Origin: Sva-07 sp031398325 | Lineage (GTDB): Bacteria > Actinomycetota > Acidimicrobiia > Acidimicrobiales > Ilumatobacteraceae | Length of the DNA stretch: 64,000 nt | Direction: 5' to 3' | NCBI GenBank assembly: GCA_031398325.1 | Contig: JANNNB010000080.1 | Location: 35,877 to 99,876 of the forward strand | Shown: piece by piece, positions 44,564-53,559 of the stretch | Layout of the letters: the number at the start of each line of letters is the position of its first letter | Position numbering within the stretch: the first letter of the stretch is position 1 | Position numbers and translations under genes: made by a program | The notes under the pieces: model-generated | Database searches by the model: none | Told to the model about the DNA's origin: nothing | Seen by the model: the letters and a program-made list of their open reading frames with translations, nothing else

Positions 44564-45922
44564 TCAATCACCCCACGGCAGTGAGTTGACAGCGACGAAT
44601 ACCGACCGAGAGTTCGCAGCGACGCTGTTCATGAGCGGCGAGTTGAGTGGCATCGTCAGCGACCAGATCGTCGATCCGTCGACGGACGACAGCGCACCCA
44701 GGTGGGCCTCCCACAGAACGACGACCGACTGGTCGACCGTGAGTTGAGGCTCGCCCGGCGCGGTGCGGTCGACCCGCCATCGTTCGGCACCCGACGAGAG
44801 GTCGTACGCGATCAACTGGGCGGCCGTCATCGACTCGATCACCACGCCTACACCGTCGCCAACCGCGAGCAGACCGCCGTACGACTCCCGTCCGGGCGCC
44901 GACCAGAGTGTTTCTCCCGACGTGGCATCGACCGAGAGGATCTGGCTGTTCGGGCCCGACGAACCCTCCATGCCGAGCACAACCCCGTCCGACAGGGCCG
45001 GGTGATCGAGCTGGGGGGCGGTCCAACGAACGTCGCCCGTCGAGGCATCGACGGCCGTCACCGTCGAGCCGGTCGGCACGACGATCAATCCATCTGCTTC
45101 CGAGCCGGCACCTCGGGCGACTCCCACCCCCGAATCGTCTCGGAACGTGACGTTGTTGGTCCACACCTCTTCTCCGGTCGAGCGGTCGACACCTCGTAGC
45201 CCTCGGGGCGGTGCGGTCGGATCAGGCAGCCCCAAAGTCGGCGAAGGAGCGAGAACGACGACCGCATCGGACAGGCCGACGACGCTGACGCCGGGATCGA
45301 GACGCCACCGCTCCGACCCCGTCGTTGCGTCGACACCCATGACGAACGGTGTGCCCTCCGCATCGGTCTCGACGACGGTGATGCCCTGTCCGACCACCGG
45401 GCCCGGAGGCGTTCCGAGGCCCCGGACGGTCGAGTGTCGCCACAGCTCCGCTCCGGACGCTGCGTCGAGTGCAACGGTCTGCGCTGACGCGGCTCCCCCG
45501 GATTCGATCGCGAGGATGACGTCGTCGGACGCGCCGATCATGAAGCGATATGCCTCCTCCGGCGAACAGGTCGACCAGTGCAGGTCACCTGAGACAAGGT
45601 CGAACGAGCCGTACGTCGGGTACTGATCGGCAGGGCAGACGTCTGCCCCGTCTGTTGCTGGAGCGTTCGAGGCGACCGTCGCCGTTTCGGTGCTGCCGAC
45701 GCTGGACGAAGGGACCGCACGGCCTGCCGCCTCCGCCCCGGCCCCGTCGACCGGTTCGCTGGTGGTTGTGTCGGGCGGTTGACTCGGAGAGGTGTCGGCC
45801 GCCCCGCCTCGGGCGCCGTCGTTGGCGCATCCGACGAGGCCGACCGCGCACAGTACGGCGACCGTCAGACATCGCGTCGCGATCCACACGCGAACCGTGT
45901 CCACAGATGGTTCGGTCGTCAT
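44564..45922 (-). CDS. PQQ-type beta-propeller lipoprotein
   Basis: 452 residues. The signal peptide ends in a lipobox with Cys32 (AVGLVGCAND), then a Thr/Ser/Pro linker of about 70 residues. From about residue 110 come PQQ-like propeller blades, each with a variant of DAxSGxxxW (AASGAELWRHS, ATTGSERWRLD, STGEEVWTN, ASTGDVRWTAP, ATSGETLWSAP, SSGAERWRVD). Such domains scaffold envelope proteins or bind ligands. ATG 45922 has GGAGG upstream. It is last in an ECF sigma operon and is a paralogue of the lipoprotein just upstream. Confidence 0.85.
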   Translation of the reverse strand: MTTEPSVDTVRVWIATRCLTVAVLCAVGLVGCANDGARGGAADTSPSQPPDTTTSEPVDGAGAEAAGRAVPSSSVGSTETATVASNAPATDGADVCPADQYPTYGSFDLVSGDLHWSTCSPEEAYRFMIGASDDVILAIESGGAASAQTVALDAASGAELWRHSTVRGLGTPPGPVVGQGITVVETDAEGTPFVMGVDATTGSERWRLDPGVSVVGLSDAVVVLAPSPTLGLPDPTAPPRGLRGVDRSTGEEVWTNNVTFRDDSGVGVARGAGSEADGLIVVPTGSTVTAVDASTGDVRWTAPQLDHPALSDGVVLGMEGSSGPNSQILSVDATSGETLWSAPGRESYGGLLAVGDGVGVVIESMTAAQLIAYDLSSGAERWRVDRTAPGEPQLTVDQSVVVLWEAHLGALSSVDGSTIWSLTMPLNSPLMNSVAANSRSVFVAVNSLPWGD

Positions 45923-45950
45923 GATCCTCCATCCATTCCCGTTGCTCGAG

Positions 45951-47738
45951 CTATCCACCCACCGGTCCTGTCGTCGACTCGCGGCAGAGTTCCAGCGCTG
46001 CGAGGTGTGCCGCCTGGTCCACCACCGGTTGGGAGAACACGTCGTAGAACCCGGCCCCGGCCAAGCAGTCGGCCTGTGCCACGACCTCGTCGGCGGAGAT
46101 CCCGACCGGTGGCGAGCTCTGGATCGCCATCACGAAGACCTCACGGCACGCGGCCCATGCCGCGTCGAGCACCTCCGGGCTCGACGACTCGGCGAGGGTG
46201 GCCGGGCCTCCGCCGGCCGGTATCGGTGGAGGCAGCGGGATTCCGTGCTCGCTTGCGCAGCCGAAGAAGTCCTCGAACGTCGCCGTCTCGCGGGCCGGCT
46301 GATTCGAGAACCCCGTGTAGCTGACGCGGGCGACGACCGCTCCATCGACATCGACCAACTCGACCGTGCGTTCAACCATCGGTGGCATCGAGTCAGGGGC
46401 GCCGGAGTACGGCTCGATGAGCAGCAGGTAGTCGGACCCGACTCCTCTCGCCACCTGGATCGGGGCACCCTGAGCGTCAACGGCCGCTGTCGCGCTCTCG
46501 AACCCGGCGGGCAGCGCAATCGTGTGGAGCACGTACGACTGCCCCATCGTCATCGAATCGTGGCGTGGATCCGGTGTCGGTGTCGTCGGCGCGTAGCCGA
46601 CCGTTGCCGAAGCTCCGCCGCCGGCACAGAAGAACGTGCCGTCGGCCGACTCGACGATCTCGAGCCGCGTCGTCCCGACCTCCCCGTCGAAGATCAACGG
46701 CCCACCGGAGCAATCTGGTGGCACGTACTCTGCCGGCTGGCCACCCGGCCCCGACCCTTCGGGCGAACCCCGCCATTGGGTCGTCGCGATCACTGCGCCG
46801 TCAGCGCCGACCGCTGAGCTGAACGTCGCAAGGTCCGTGGGTGCTTCGAACTGTGCGACGACGGACCCGTCGTCGCCATCGAGCACTCGGAGGAGCGGAC
46901 CGTCGACCACGAAGACGAGGTCGTCCGAGCCGCCGATCACCTGGCTGTGAGGGACCTCCCACCGGACGTCACCGGTCGACGTGTCGACGAGCTGCAGGGT
47001 GGCGGCCGGACCAGTGGGCGGGTCCGATGTGAGCAGGAGACCGGGGATTCCGGGCAGCTGCCCACGAAACGCTGCTGCGTAGACCGGTAGCCCTGCAGGG
47101 ACAGCGACACGGTCGCCACTGTGGGGCTCGATGAACTCGGTCGGGTTGAACATCATGTCGCGGGCGATCAGGAGTGCTCCGTCGGCCTCCACCACCCCGT
47201 CCTCGATCCGCAGATCGGATCCGTCCGTGATGTCGACGATGGCGGATCCGCCGTCCAGGCGCGGCACGACGATCACCTCATCGCCGACGGTCGGGGCGAA
47301 CTGACCAGGTACAGGGACATCGGCCACATCGATGTCCCGACTCCAGCGTTGCTCACCGGTTGCCGTTTCGATTGCACGCATCGTCGCCGGGACCGGTCGA
47401 TCGAGGTCGGTCGAGAGCGCGTACGGTCCGCCGGAGATCTCCACGACCACGTCGTCGGTTGCGCCGACCGGTGTTCCGTCGGCCACCGGGTGGTGCCAGC
47501 GGACGTCGCCGGTCACCGCATCGATGCCTTCGACGACATCGGTCACCACGACTGCCGTCGAACCCGCCGTGTGAAGACTGGGCGCGCCGCCCATCACACG
47601 TGTCGGACGACGCCACCCCTCCTGCCCGTGATCGTCGATCGCAACGAACTCTGCGCCACCGCGACCGTTCTGCTCCAGCATGATCGTCGCACGTCGGCGC
47701 GACCCGCCAGTTGGAGCGGGATCGACGACTCGGAGCAC
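45951..47738 (-). CDS. C-terminal main part of a frameshift-split PQQ-type beta-propeller lipoprotein
   Basis: 595 residues from GTG 47738 if taken alone, without signal peptide. PQQ-like blades are visible (AVTGDVRWHHP, TATGEQRWSRD, TSTGDVRWEVP), followed by a 200-residue C-terminal domain with paired cysteines (FFGCASEHG, AAWAACREVF, QADCLAG). The missing N-terminus lies in a different frame at 47594-48046, and the paralogue at 44564 spans both in one frame. A one-base indel near 47715-47735 would restore it. I therefore read one gene, 45951-48046, broken by mutation or sequencing error. Confidence 0.72.
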   Translation of the reverse strand: MLRVVDPAPTGGSRRRATIMLEQNGRGGAEFVAIDDHGQEGWRRPTRVMGGAPSLHTAGSTAVVVTDVVEGIDAVTGDVRWHHPVADGTPVGATDDVVVEISGGPYALSTDLDRPVPATMRAIETATGEQRWSRDIDVADVPVPGQFAPTVGDEVIVVPRLDGGSAIVDITDGSDLRIEDGVVEADGALLIARDMMFNPTEFIEPHSGDRVAVPAGLPVYAAAFRGQLPGIPGLLLTSDPPTGPAATLQLVDTSTGDVRWEVPHSQVIGGSDDLVFVVDGPLLRVLDGDDGSVVAQFEAPTDLATFSSAVGADGAVIATTQWRGSPEGSGPGGQPAEYVPPDCSGGPLIFDGEVGTTRLEIVESADGTFFCAGGGASATVGYAPTTPTPDPRHDSMTMGQSYVLHTIALPAGFESATAAVDAQGAPIQVARGVGSDYLLLIEPYSGAPDSMPPMVERTVELVDVDGAVVARVSYTGFSNQPARETATFEDFFGCASEHGIPLPPPIPAGGGPATLAESSSPEVLDAAWAACREVFVMAIQSSPPVGISADEVVAQADCLAGAGFYDVFSQPVVDQAAHLAALELCRESTTGPVGG

Positions 47739-48046
47739 ATCGTCCAGGCGGGCGTTCCCGTCGCCAGATCGATTGCGATCAACGTCGGGGCCTGCTCGTT
47801 GCCGAACTCGCCGCAGTAGAAGTCCGATCCCTTCGTCCCGGCAACCGTGTCGATCGCCGAAACGTCAGTCCCACCGACCGCTCCGGTACTGGTCGAGGGC
47901 GGCGCCGTCGACGTCACGTCTACAGGCGTCGTCGCCGTCGCCCCGTCGTCGTCGGGGCCAGGATCCGTGGAACACGCGCCGACGAGCAGGCACACAACGA
48001 CCGCCGCCGGCATCGTCAGCGAACGCAAGATCTTGGCTGTGATCAC
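47594..48046 (-). CDS. N-terminal part of the frameshift-split PQQ-type lipoprotein
   Basis: The first 108 or so codons encode a lipoprotein signal (CLLVGAC with Cys25), a Thr/Ser-rich linker and the start of the propeller (LIAIDLATGTPAWTMCSE). This matches SFDLVSGDLHWSTCSPEE of the paralogue downstream. After CSE the frame turns to Arg/Ser nonsense, while the true continuation (VVDPAPTGG) is in the other frame. GTG 48046 overlaps the stop of the anti-sigma gene (GTGA), so the intact gene was third in the operon. Confidence 0.65.
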   Translation of the reverse strand: MITAKILRSLTMPAAVVVCLLVGACSTDPGPDDDGATATTPVDVTSTAPPSTSTGAVGGTDVSAIDTVAGTKGSDFYCGEFGNEQAPTLIAIDLATGTPAWTMCSESSIPLQLAGRADVRRSCWSRTVAVAQSSLRSTITGRRGGVVRHV

Positions 48047-48816
48047 GGCGGGCCCTCCCCTGGGCTGGGTTCGGAAGCAGGTGCGATCGGCACCACGATC
48101 GTCGTCAGTACAACGCCCGACGCAGAGAAAAGGTTGACATGGCGCGTCGCGCCATCGGTCTGACGCAGATCGACGTCGGAGTCGACCACGAGGAGTCGCC
48201 GGCCCGTCCTCGACGGGAACGACGCCAGCGGCCCCCCCTCTGTTGCGGCGGAGGCGACCGGCATCCCGTCAGGAATCGCGATGACGTACCAGTACGCCGT
48301 GAGCGGCACAGTCCCCTGCTCGACAAGAGCCGCTTCCGTCGGCGGCCCGCCGCCAGTGCTCGCGTTGACGAGCAGATCGGCGTTCGGTTCGGATCCGAGT
48401 GACGACGCATCCCCGTCGTCGACGAGGCAGAACGTGTGGCCGTCGGGCATTATCCCGACCTGGACGTCGATCGTGGCCGTGCTCACGACGCCGAGCTGCT
48501 CGGCCTGCGAGGCGCACGTGGACGATTCTCGTGGTGCGCTCGGCACCTCGTTGCCGCCGTTGCGTGGCACGAGCACCATACCGGCGGCGACTACGACGGT
48601 CGCCGCCGCGATCATCATCATCGGCCGGGACCATCGCGGTCCGTGCTCCGATGGAGGCATCGGGCCGGCGTGAGCGATCATGTCGTGGTCGTCGGATCGA
48701 CGAACGACCCCATCGAGCGAATCGATGTCGACGACCATCTCGCGCAACTCCCGCACGAACGCGGGGCGCATCTCGCGTGCGGCCCGTTCGTACAGTTCGG
48801 CGATGTCGTCGGTCAT
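48043..48816 (-). CDS. Membrane-anchored anti-sigma-like protein
   Basis: 257 residues. The first 80 are cytoplasmic and helical (IAELYERAAREMRPAFVREL), then one membrane segment (MMMIAAATVVVAAGMVLV) and an extracytoplasmic domain of about 150 residues. The N-terminal part lacks the HxxxCxxC zinc motif of ZAS anti-sigmas. Its ATG overlaps the ECF sigma stop (ATGA), which with the topology is the main reason to call it an anti-sigma factor. The outer domain may touch the two propeller lipoproteins encoded after it. Confidence 0.75.
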   Translation of the reverse strand: MTDDIAELYERAAREMRPAFVRELREMVVDIDSLDGVVRRSDDHDMIAHAGPMPPSEHGPRWSRPMMMIAAATVVVAAGMVLVPRNGGNEVPSAPRESSTCASQAEQLGVVSTATIDVQVGIMPDGHTFCLVDDGDASSLGSEPNADLLVNASTGGGPPTEAALVEQGTVPLTAYWYVIAIPDGMPVASAATEGGPLASFPSRTGRRLLVVDSDVDLRQTDGATRHVNLFSASGVVLTTIVVPIAPASEPSPGEGPP

Positions 48817-49331
48817 GCGCGCTCCTCCGCCATGATCGACCTGAGACGTCGGCGGGCTCGCGCCATCAACGACGTGGTCGCCTCGACGCTGCGGCCGAGT
48901 TCGATGGCAACCTGTGCGACCGACATCTCGTCGAGCGTGTGCAGTGCCAGGGCAACGCGCTCGTCGAGTGGGAGTTGGGCGAGCATCCACCTGGCACGAT
49001 CGGCGGAGATCGACCCGACATCGATCGCCGGCGTCACCGCTGATTCACCACTGACGTGGCGGTCGACGCGATCACGATCGCGCTGCTCGGATCTCACGTG
49101 GTCGATGAGCCGATGCCGAGCCGTGATCATGAGCCATCCGACGGTCACGACCGAATCGTCGGCCCGACGTGAGCGTCGCAGCAGCGACACGAACGTGTCC
49201 TGCAGGATGTCCTCGGTCAGCTGTCGATCGCCACCGGTGAGCCGGCTGATGTAGTGGTGGACCTCATCGGAGGCGTCGAGGAAGAACTCGAGCATCCCCG
49301 ACGGGGACGTCGGCGAGGACACCTCGTCCAT
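48813..49331 (-). CDS. ECF-type RNA polymerase sigma factor
   Basis: 172 residues from ATG 49331. Region 2 is seen in LTEDILQDTFVSLLRRSRRA and VGWLMITARHRLIDHVR. Region 4 is seen in LPLDERVALALHTLDEMSVAQVAIELGRSVEATTSLMARARRRL. It directs polymerase to its own regulon. It heads an operon in which every junction overlaps or is close: sigma, anti-sigma, lipoprotein, lipoprotein. Confidence 0.92.
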   Translation of the reverse strand: MDEVSSPTSPSGMLEFFLDASDEVHHYISRLTGGDRQLTEDILQDTFVSLLRRSRRADDSVVTVGWLMITARHRLIDHVRSEQRDRDRVDRHVSGESAVTPAIDVGSISADRARWMLAQLPLDERVALALHTLDEMSVAQVAIELGRSVEATTSLMARARRRLRSIMAEERA

Positions 49332-49400
49332 CGACGTACATCTTCCCACGACCGTTCAACGGCACAGACCGCCAGAACCTGTCGAACGAATTCGCTCGCG

Positions 49401-49700
49401 CTATGCGATGCAGGATTCGAGTTCGGCCTGGAGCTTGTCGAGCTCCGCGTTGGCCGCCGTCTTGGCTGCCTCGTCCCCAGACTCGGCATTCTCGCCGATC
49501 TCTTGGAGTTCGTCCTTGCTGTACTGATCGACCTTGGCAAGCATGCAGTCACGTTCCTCGTCGGTCTCGGCGAGGGTGTTGATCAGGTCTTCGGCGACCC
49601 GCTTCGCGCTCGGCTTCGAGGAGCAGGCGGTGACGCCGAGCGTGGCGATGAGCACGACGGCAGCGGCGCGGAGCAGGGGGCGACCAGGAGACGTCTTCAC
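49401..49700 (-). CDS. Small lipoprotein, hypothetical
   Basis: 99 residues. A signal peptide with lipobox Cys26 (IATLGVTACSS) is followed by a short acidic helical domain (AEDLINTLAETDEERDCMLA) that ends LESCIA. Two further cysteines could form a disulfide. I recognise no family; similar short lipoproteins with a central cysteine are common in Acidimicrobiia-like genomes. It is upstream of, and same strand as, the ECF operon but not overlapping. Confidence 0.72.
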   Translation of the reverse strand: MKTSPGRPLLRAAAVVLIATLGVTACSSKPSAKRVAEDLINTLAETDEERDCMLAKVDQYSKDELQEIGENAESGDEAAKTAANAELDKLQAELESCIA

Positions 49701-49731
49701 AGCGCCGACACGATAGTGGCAGGATTCCCCG

Positions 49732-50643
49732 ATGCCCCTGCACGCCGAGGTTGTCTCACTGCTCGCGCTGATGGAGCAGATGGGCGTGCCGTCGATCGAA
49801 GACCAGGGTGCAGAGGCAGCGCGGGAGTCGCGGCGAGCCCTGATGCGACCGCCGACCGAGGACTGCTACGAGATCCTCGAGGTCGATGCCGGCGGCGTGC
49901 CGGCCCGGCTCTATCGCTCGCCGCCGACGTTCCCCGTCCCCGGACTGCTCGTCTGGTTCCATGGCGGTGGGTGGGTGCTCGGCGATCTCGACAGCCACGA
50001 CAACATCTGCCGCACCCTCACGAACCGGACCGGCCACAGCGTGCTGAGTGTCGGTTACCGGCTAGCGCCGGAGGACCCCTTCCCGGCCGGACTCGACGAC
50101 TGCATCGCCGCGACCCGGTGGGCCTACGACAACGCCGCCCGGCTCGGGTTCGACCCCGACCGACTCGCGGTCGGCGGTGATTCCGCCGGGGGGAACCTGG
50201 CCGCGGTCGTCTGCCATGCGGCTGCGATGCCGATCAGGTTCCAGTTGCTCGTGTATCCGGTGACCGATGCCCGAGCGAACACTCCGTCGTTCACCGAGAA
50301 CGCCAGCGGCTACTTCCTCACCGCATCCGGGATGCGGTGGTTCATCGACACGTACGTGTCGGGCGACGACGGCACGATCGACGACCCACGCGTGTCCCCG
50401 CTCCTCGCATGTGACGACGCCCTCGCGGCCGGGCCTCCGGCACTCGTGATCACCGCCGGCTTCGATCCCCTCCGGGACGAAGGGGTTGCCTACGCCGAAC
50501 GATTGACCGATGCCGGTGTCACGACCACCCACGTGCACTTCCCGGGCCAGATCCACGGCTTCTTCTCGATGCCAGACCTGCTGTCGGATGCCCGTGTCGC
50601 CCACGCCGTCGCCGCCGAAGCCCTCATCGCCGCCCTCCGCTGA
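49732..50643 (+). CDS. Alpha/beta hydrolase of the hormone-sensitive lipase family
   Basis: 303 residues. The HSL-family oxyanion motif HGGGW is at 77-81 and the nucleophile elbow GDSAGG at 149-154 with Ser151. The catalytic Asp is expected in TAGFDPLRDEG and the His in PGQIHGFF. It hydrolyses short-chain esters; the natural substrate is unknown. ATG 49732 is 31 bases from the divergent lipoprotein start. Confidence 0.92.
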   Translation: MPLHAEVVSLLALMEQMGVPSIEDQGAEAARESRRALMRPPTEDCYEILEVDAGGVPARLYRSPPTFPVPGLLVWFHGGGWVLGDLDSHDNICRTLTNRTGHSVLSVGYRLAPEDPFPAGLDDCIAATRWAYDNAARLGFDPDRLAVGGDSAGGNLAAVVCHAAAMPIRFQLLVYPVTDARANTPSFTENASGYFLTASGMRWFIDTYVSGDDGTIDDPRVSPLLACDDALAAGPPALVITAGFDPLRDEGVAYAERLTDAGVTTTHVHFPGQIHGFFSMPDLLSDARVAHAVAAEALIAALR

Positions 50644-50666
50644 CCCGCTCACGAACCGATTCCGAA

Positions 50667-50713
50667 TTTGTGTCAGCACATTTCGGCGGATCACCGATTT
50701 CTGCTGACACAAA
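50667..50713. terminator. Inverted repeat between convergent genes
   Basis: TTTGTGTCAGCA and TGCTGACACAAA form a perfect 12-bp stem with a 23-base loop between the stops of the hydrolase and the UDG gene. The T/A ends suit termination in both directions, though the loop is long. Confidence 0.5.
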
Positions 50714-50734
50714 CTTCGAACGTCGCGGGTCAGG

Positions 50735-51409
50735 TCAGGACGCGATCTGTACGGCGCGGGTGAAGATCGAGTCGAACATCGGCTCGGTCAGGCGCTTCGT
50801 GAACGTGTTCTGTTGGCTCGGGTGGAACGAGCAGAGCAATGTCATCCGACGGCTGCCCGGCCCGCCGACCTCCACTTCGACGCCGTGCCCGAACTTGGGA
50901 CGGGGCCGAACCCCGAAGTGGCGGCATGCTGCCTCGTAACCGAACGAACCCAGGCACACGACGATCCGGGCGTGGGTCAGCGCGGCGAACTCGCGCTGGA
51001 GGAACGGTGCGCAGGTGTCGCGCTCGACCGGCAAGGGCTTGTTGTCGGGCGGTGCGCACTTCACCGCCGCGGTCACCCACGCGTTCGTCAACGCCAAGCC
51101 GTCGTCGATCGAGTTGGAATCAGGCTGATTGGCGAGGCCGGCCTTGTGCATCGCCCGGAAGAGCCAGTCGCCGCTGCGGTCGCCGGTGAACACGCGTCCG
51201 GTGCGGTTCGCTCCATGGGCAGCCGGCGCGAGGCCGAGCACGACGATCCGCGCGTCGGGGTCACCGAAGCCCGGGATCGGCCGACCCCAGTAGACGTCGT
51301 CGCGATACGACGCCCGCTTCTCCGCCGCCACCAGCTCACGCCACTCGACGAGGCGGGGACAGGCTCGGCACGTGACGACGTCGGCTTCCAGTCGCGCGAG
51401 GGGACTCAC
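50735..51409 (-). CDS. Family 5 uracil-DNA glycosylase (UdgB)
   Basis: 224 residues from GTG 51409. Motif 1 GLAPAAHGANRTG is diagnostic of family 5, which lacks the usual catalytic polar residue; the second motif is CSFHPSQQNTF. Cys14, Cys17, Cys118 and Cys133 are placed to bind a 4Fe-4S cluster. It excises uracil and other deaminated bases, including hypoxanthine. The long open frame beyond the start is antisense to the phosphatase gene. Divergent start codons are only 29 bases apart. Confidence 0.93.
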   Translation of the reverse strand: MSPLARLEADVVTCRACPRLVEWRELVAAEKRASYRDDVYWGRPIPGFGDPDARIVVLGLAPAAHGANRTGRVFTGDRSGDWLFRAMHKAGLANQPDSNSIDDGLALTNAWVTAAVKCAPPDNKPLPVERDTCAPFLQREFAALTHARIVVCLGSFGYEAACRHFGVRPRPKFGHGVEVEVGGPGSRRMTLLCSFHPSQQNTFTKRLTEPMFDSIFTRAVQIAS

Positions 51410-51438
51410 AGCACCCGACAGTAGGTTGGAGTCACCCC

Positions 51439-52134
51439 ATGGCCACCACGAAGACGCCCCCCGCAACCAGATCGAACGCGAAGTCAGCTGCCAAGAAGCC
51501 GGCGCACCCCGCGGCGACGACGATCCTGCTCGTTCGCCACGGCCAGACGCCGACGACCGGCAAGGTCCTGCCCGGCCGGGCCAAGGGCCTGCACCTCGCG
51601 GAGGAAGGCCACAAACAGGCAGCGATCGCTGCCGAACGGATCGCCGAACTCGGTCGGATCGACGCGATCTACAGCTCACCGTTGGAGCGGGCCAAGGAGA
51701 CGGCTGCCCCGATCGCCAAGGCTCGTGGTCTCAAGACGCAGATCGATCGCGGCCTGTTCGAGTGCGACTTCGGCGACTGGACCGGCAAGGAACTGAAGGA
51801 CCTGATGAAGCTGCCCGAGTGGCGCACGGTGCAGAGCGCTCCGTCGACGTTCCGCTTCCCGAACGGCGAGAGCTTCACCGAGATGCAGACCCGGATGGTG
51901 ACCACGCTCGACAAGCTGCGGCTTGCCCATCCCGGCGGCACCATCGTGTGCGTGTCGCACGCCGACACCATCAAGGCCGCGGTCGCCCACGCGCTCGGTA
52001 CGCACATCGACCTGTTCCAGCGCATCGTCATCAGCCCGGCATCGGTCACGGCGATCTCGTGGCATCCGGGCGGGCCCGTGGTGCTGGCGGTCAACTCGAC
52101 CGGCCGGCCGCTCACCGAGTTGCAGCCGAGCTGA
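51439..52134 (+). CDS. Histidine phosphatase family protein (phosphoglycerate mutase-like)
   Basis: 231 residues. After a Lys/Ala-rich N-terminus the catalytic LVRHGQT (His34) begins; IYSSPLERAKETA, ECDFGDWTGKEL and IVCVSHADTIKAAV give the other active-site residues. In actinobacteria this protein commonly precedes DUF3090 and SCO1664-family genes, as here. The substrate is unknown. Confidence 0.92.
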   Translation: MATTKTPPATRSNAKSAAKKPAHPAATTILLVRHGQTPTTGKVLPGRAKGLHLAEEGHKQAAIAAERIAELGRIDAIYSSPLERAKETAAPIAKARGLKTQIDRGLFECDFGDWTGKELKDLMKLPEWRTVQSAPSTFRFPNGESFTEMQTRMVTTLDKLRLAHPGGTIVCVSHADTIKAAVAHALGTHIDLFQRIVISPASVTAISWHPGGPVVLAVNSTGRPLTELQPS

Positions 52135-52144
52135 GGACGATCTG

Positions 52145-52651
52145 ATGGGCGTGTTCTTCGAGTTCGACGACGTCGATGCGTTCACCGTCGGCACCGAGGG
52201 CCGACCCGGCGAACGCGTCTTCTACCTCCAGGCGCGAGCCAACGGGCAACGCGTCACCCTCAAGTGCGAGAAGCAGCAGGCGGCCGCGATCGTTCAATAC
52301 CTACGGCGCGTGCTGAGCGATCTGCCTCCGCCCGACGACAAGCCGATGCCGAGTGCGCTGGAGTTGATCGAGCCGATCGAGGCATCGTTCGTGCTCGGCC
52401 CGGTCGGACTCGGCTACGACCGTGCGAGCGATCGTCTCCTCATCCAGTTGGAAGAGGTCGGCGAACTCGACGAGGACGGTGAGATCATCGAGGACGTCGA
52501 TCGCGGCCACGTCCGGTTGTACGTCAACCGAGGCCAGGCCGCTGCGTTCTGCGAGCGAGCCGACGACGTGATCGAAGCCGGCCGGCCGACGTGCCGGTGG
52601 TGCGGACATCCGATGGATCCCGATGGCCATCTCTGCCCACGGATGAATTGA
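52145..52651 (+). CDS. DUF3090 family protein
   Basis: 168 residues from ATG 52145, ten bases after the phosphatase stop. The start FFEFDDVDAFTVGTEGRPG and FYLQARANGQRVTLKCEKQQ are family signatures. The C-terminus CRWCGHPMDPDGHLCPR is a small zinc-ribbon-like ending. The function is unknown; the gene is conserved in actinobacteria beside the same neighbours. Confidence 0.92.
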   Translation: MGVFFEFDDVDAFTVGTEGRPGERVFYLQARANGQRVTLKCEKQQAAAIVQYLRRVLSDLPPPDDKPMPSALELIEPIEASFVLGPVGLGYDRASDRLLIQLEEVGELDEDGEIIEDVDRGHVRLYVNRGQAAAFCERADDVIEAGRPTCRWCGHPMDPDGHLCPRMN

Positions 52652-52667
52652 CCGGGCCACCGGCGAG

Positions 52668-53555
52668 ATGACCTCACTGCCCGACGACATCGAGGAGATC
52701 GACGACGACGGCTTCGCCGCGGACGGGTTCGACGGGATCGACGATTTCGACGACGGCGAGTTCGACGACGATGACGACGATGACGATGACAATGACGACG
52801 ACGATGAGTCGGATTCGCACAGCGTCGAGCTGCGCGTCGACGACGTCGACGATCCGATCCAGCACCTGCTGCGTGGTGAGATCAGCATCGAAGGCCGCAT
52901 GCCCTACAGCAGCAACGCCACCTTCCTCGTCCATGTCGAACACGAGGGCTTGTCGCATCCGGCGATCTACAAGCCGATGCGCGGCGAGCGGCCGTTGTGG
53001 GATTTCGAACCAGGGCTGCATCGCCGTGAGGTCGCTGCGTATCTCACGAGCGAGGCCCTCGGGCTCGGCGTGATCCCCCCGACGGTATTGCGCGACGGAC
53101 CGCTCGGCGAGGGTTCGGTCCAGTGGTTCGTCACCGCCGATCACCGGCAGCACTACTTCACGATCCACGAGCAGTACCCCGAACTGCACGACCGGCTGAG
53201 GGCGATGGCGTTACTCGACATCATCGCCAACAACACCGACCGCAAGAGCGGCCACTGTCTGCTCGTGCCGGCCACCGAGGAGAAGCCGGCGTCCGTGTGG
53301 GGCATCGATCAGGGTCTGTGCTTCGCGCCCGAGTACAAGCTGCGCACCGTCATCTGGGAGTTCGGCGGCGAACCGATCCCCGACTCGCTCCTCGATCCCG
53401 TGTCGAAGCTGTGCTCGAGTGTGCCACTCGGAATCTCGGCGCTGCTCAACGATGCCGAAGTCGAAGCGATCCAGGGTCGCGCGGCGTGGTGCGTGAAGGA
53501 ACGGGTCTTCCCCACCGACCCCTCCGGCCGCCGCTACCCCTGGCCCTTGATCTAG
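52668..53555 (+). CDS. SCO1664 family protein (PI3/PI4-kinase-like fold)
   Basis: 295 residues. An acidic N-terminal 45 residues with a long aspartate run precede the conserved domain (HLLRGEISIEGRMPYSSNATF, IYKPMRGERPLWDFEPGLHRR). A kinase-like tail follows: MALLDIIANNTDRKSGHCLL with Asn-Asn-x-Asp-Arg-Lys, and VWGIDQGLCFAPEYKLRTV. The pattern resembles phosphatidylinositol-kinase-like and HipA-like catalytic loops, but no substrate is known. It is third in the phosphatase/DUF3090 set; the mshC mycothiol gene often found next is absent here. Confidence 0.9.
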   Translation: MTSLPDDIEEIDDDGFAADGFDGIDDFDDGEFDDDDDDDDDNDDDDESDSHSVELRVDDVDDPIQHLLRGEISIEGRMPYSSNATFLVHVEHEGLSHPAIYKPMRGERPLWDFEPGLHRREVAAYLTSEALGLGVIPPTVLRDGPLGEGSVQWFVTADHRQHYFTIHEQYPELHDRLRAMALLDIIANNTDRKSGHCLLVPATEEKPASVWGIDQGLCFAPEYKLRTVIWEFGGEPIPDSLLDPVSKLCSSVPLGISALLNDAEVEAIQGRAAWCVKERVFPTDPSGRRYPWPLI

Positions 53556-53559
53556 CACC

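Noticed and set aside
52741..52812. GAC/GAT-rich tract as a possible microsatellite
   Set aside because: It encodes the acidic N-terminus of the SCO1664-family protein in frame; low-complexity coding sequence explains it.
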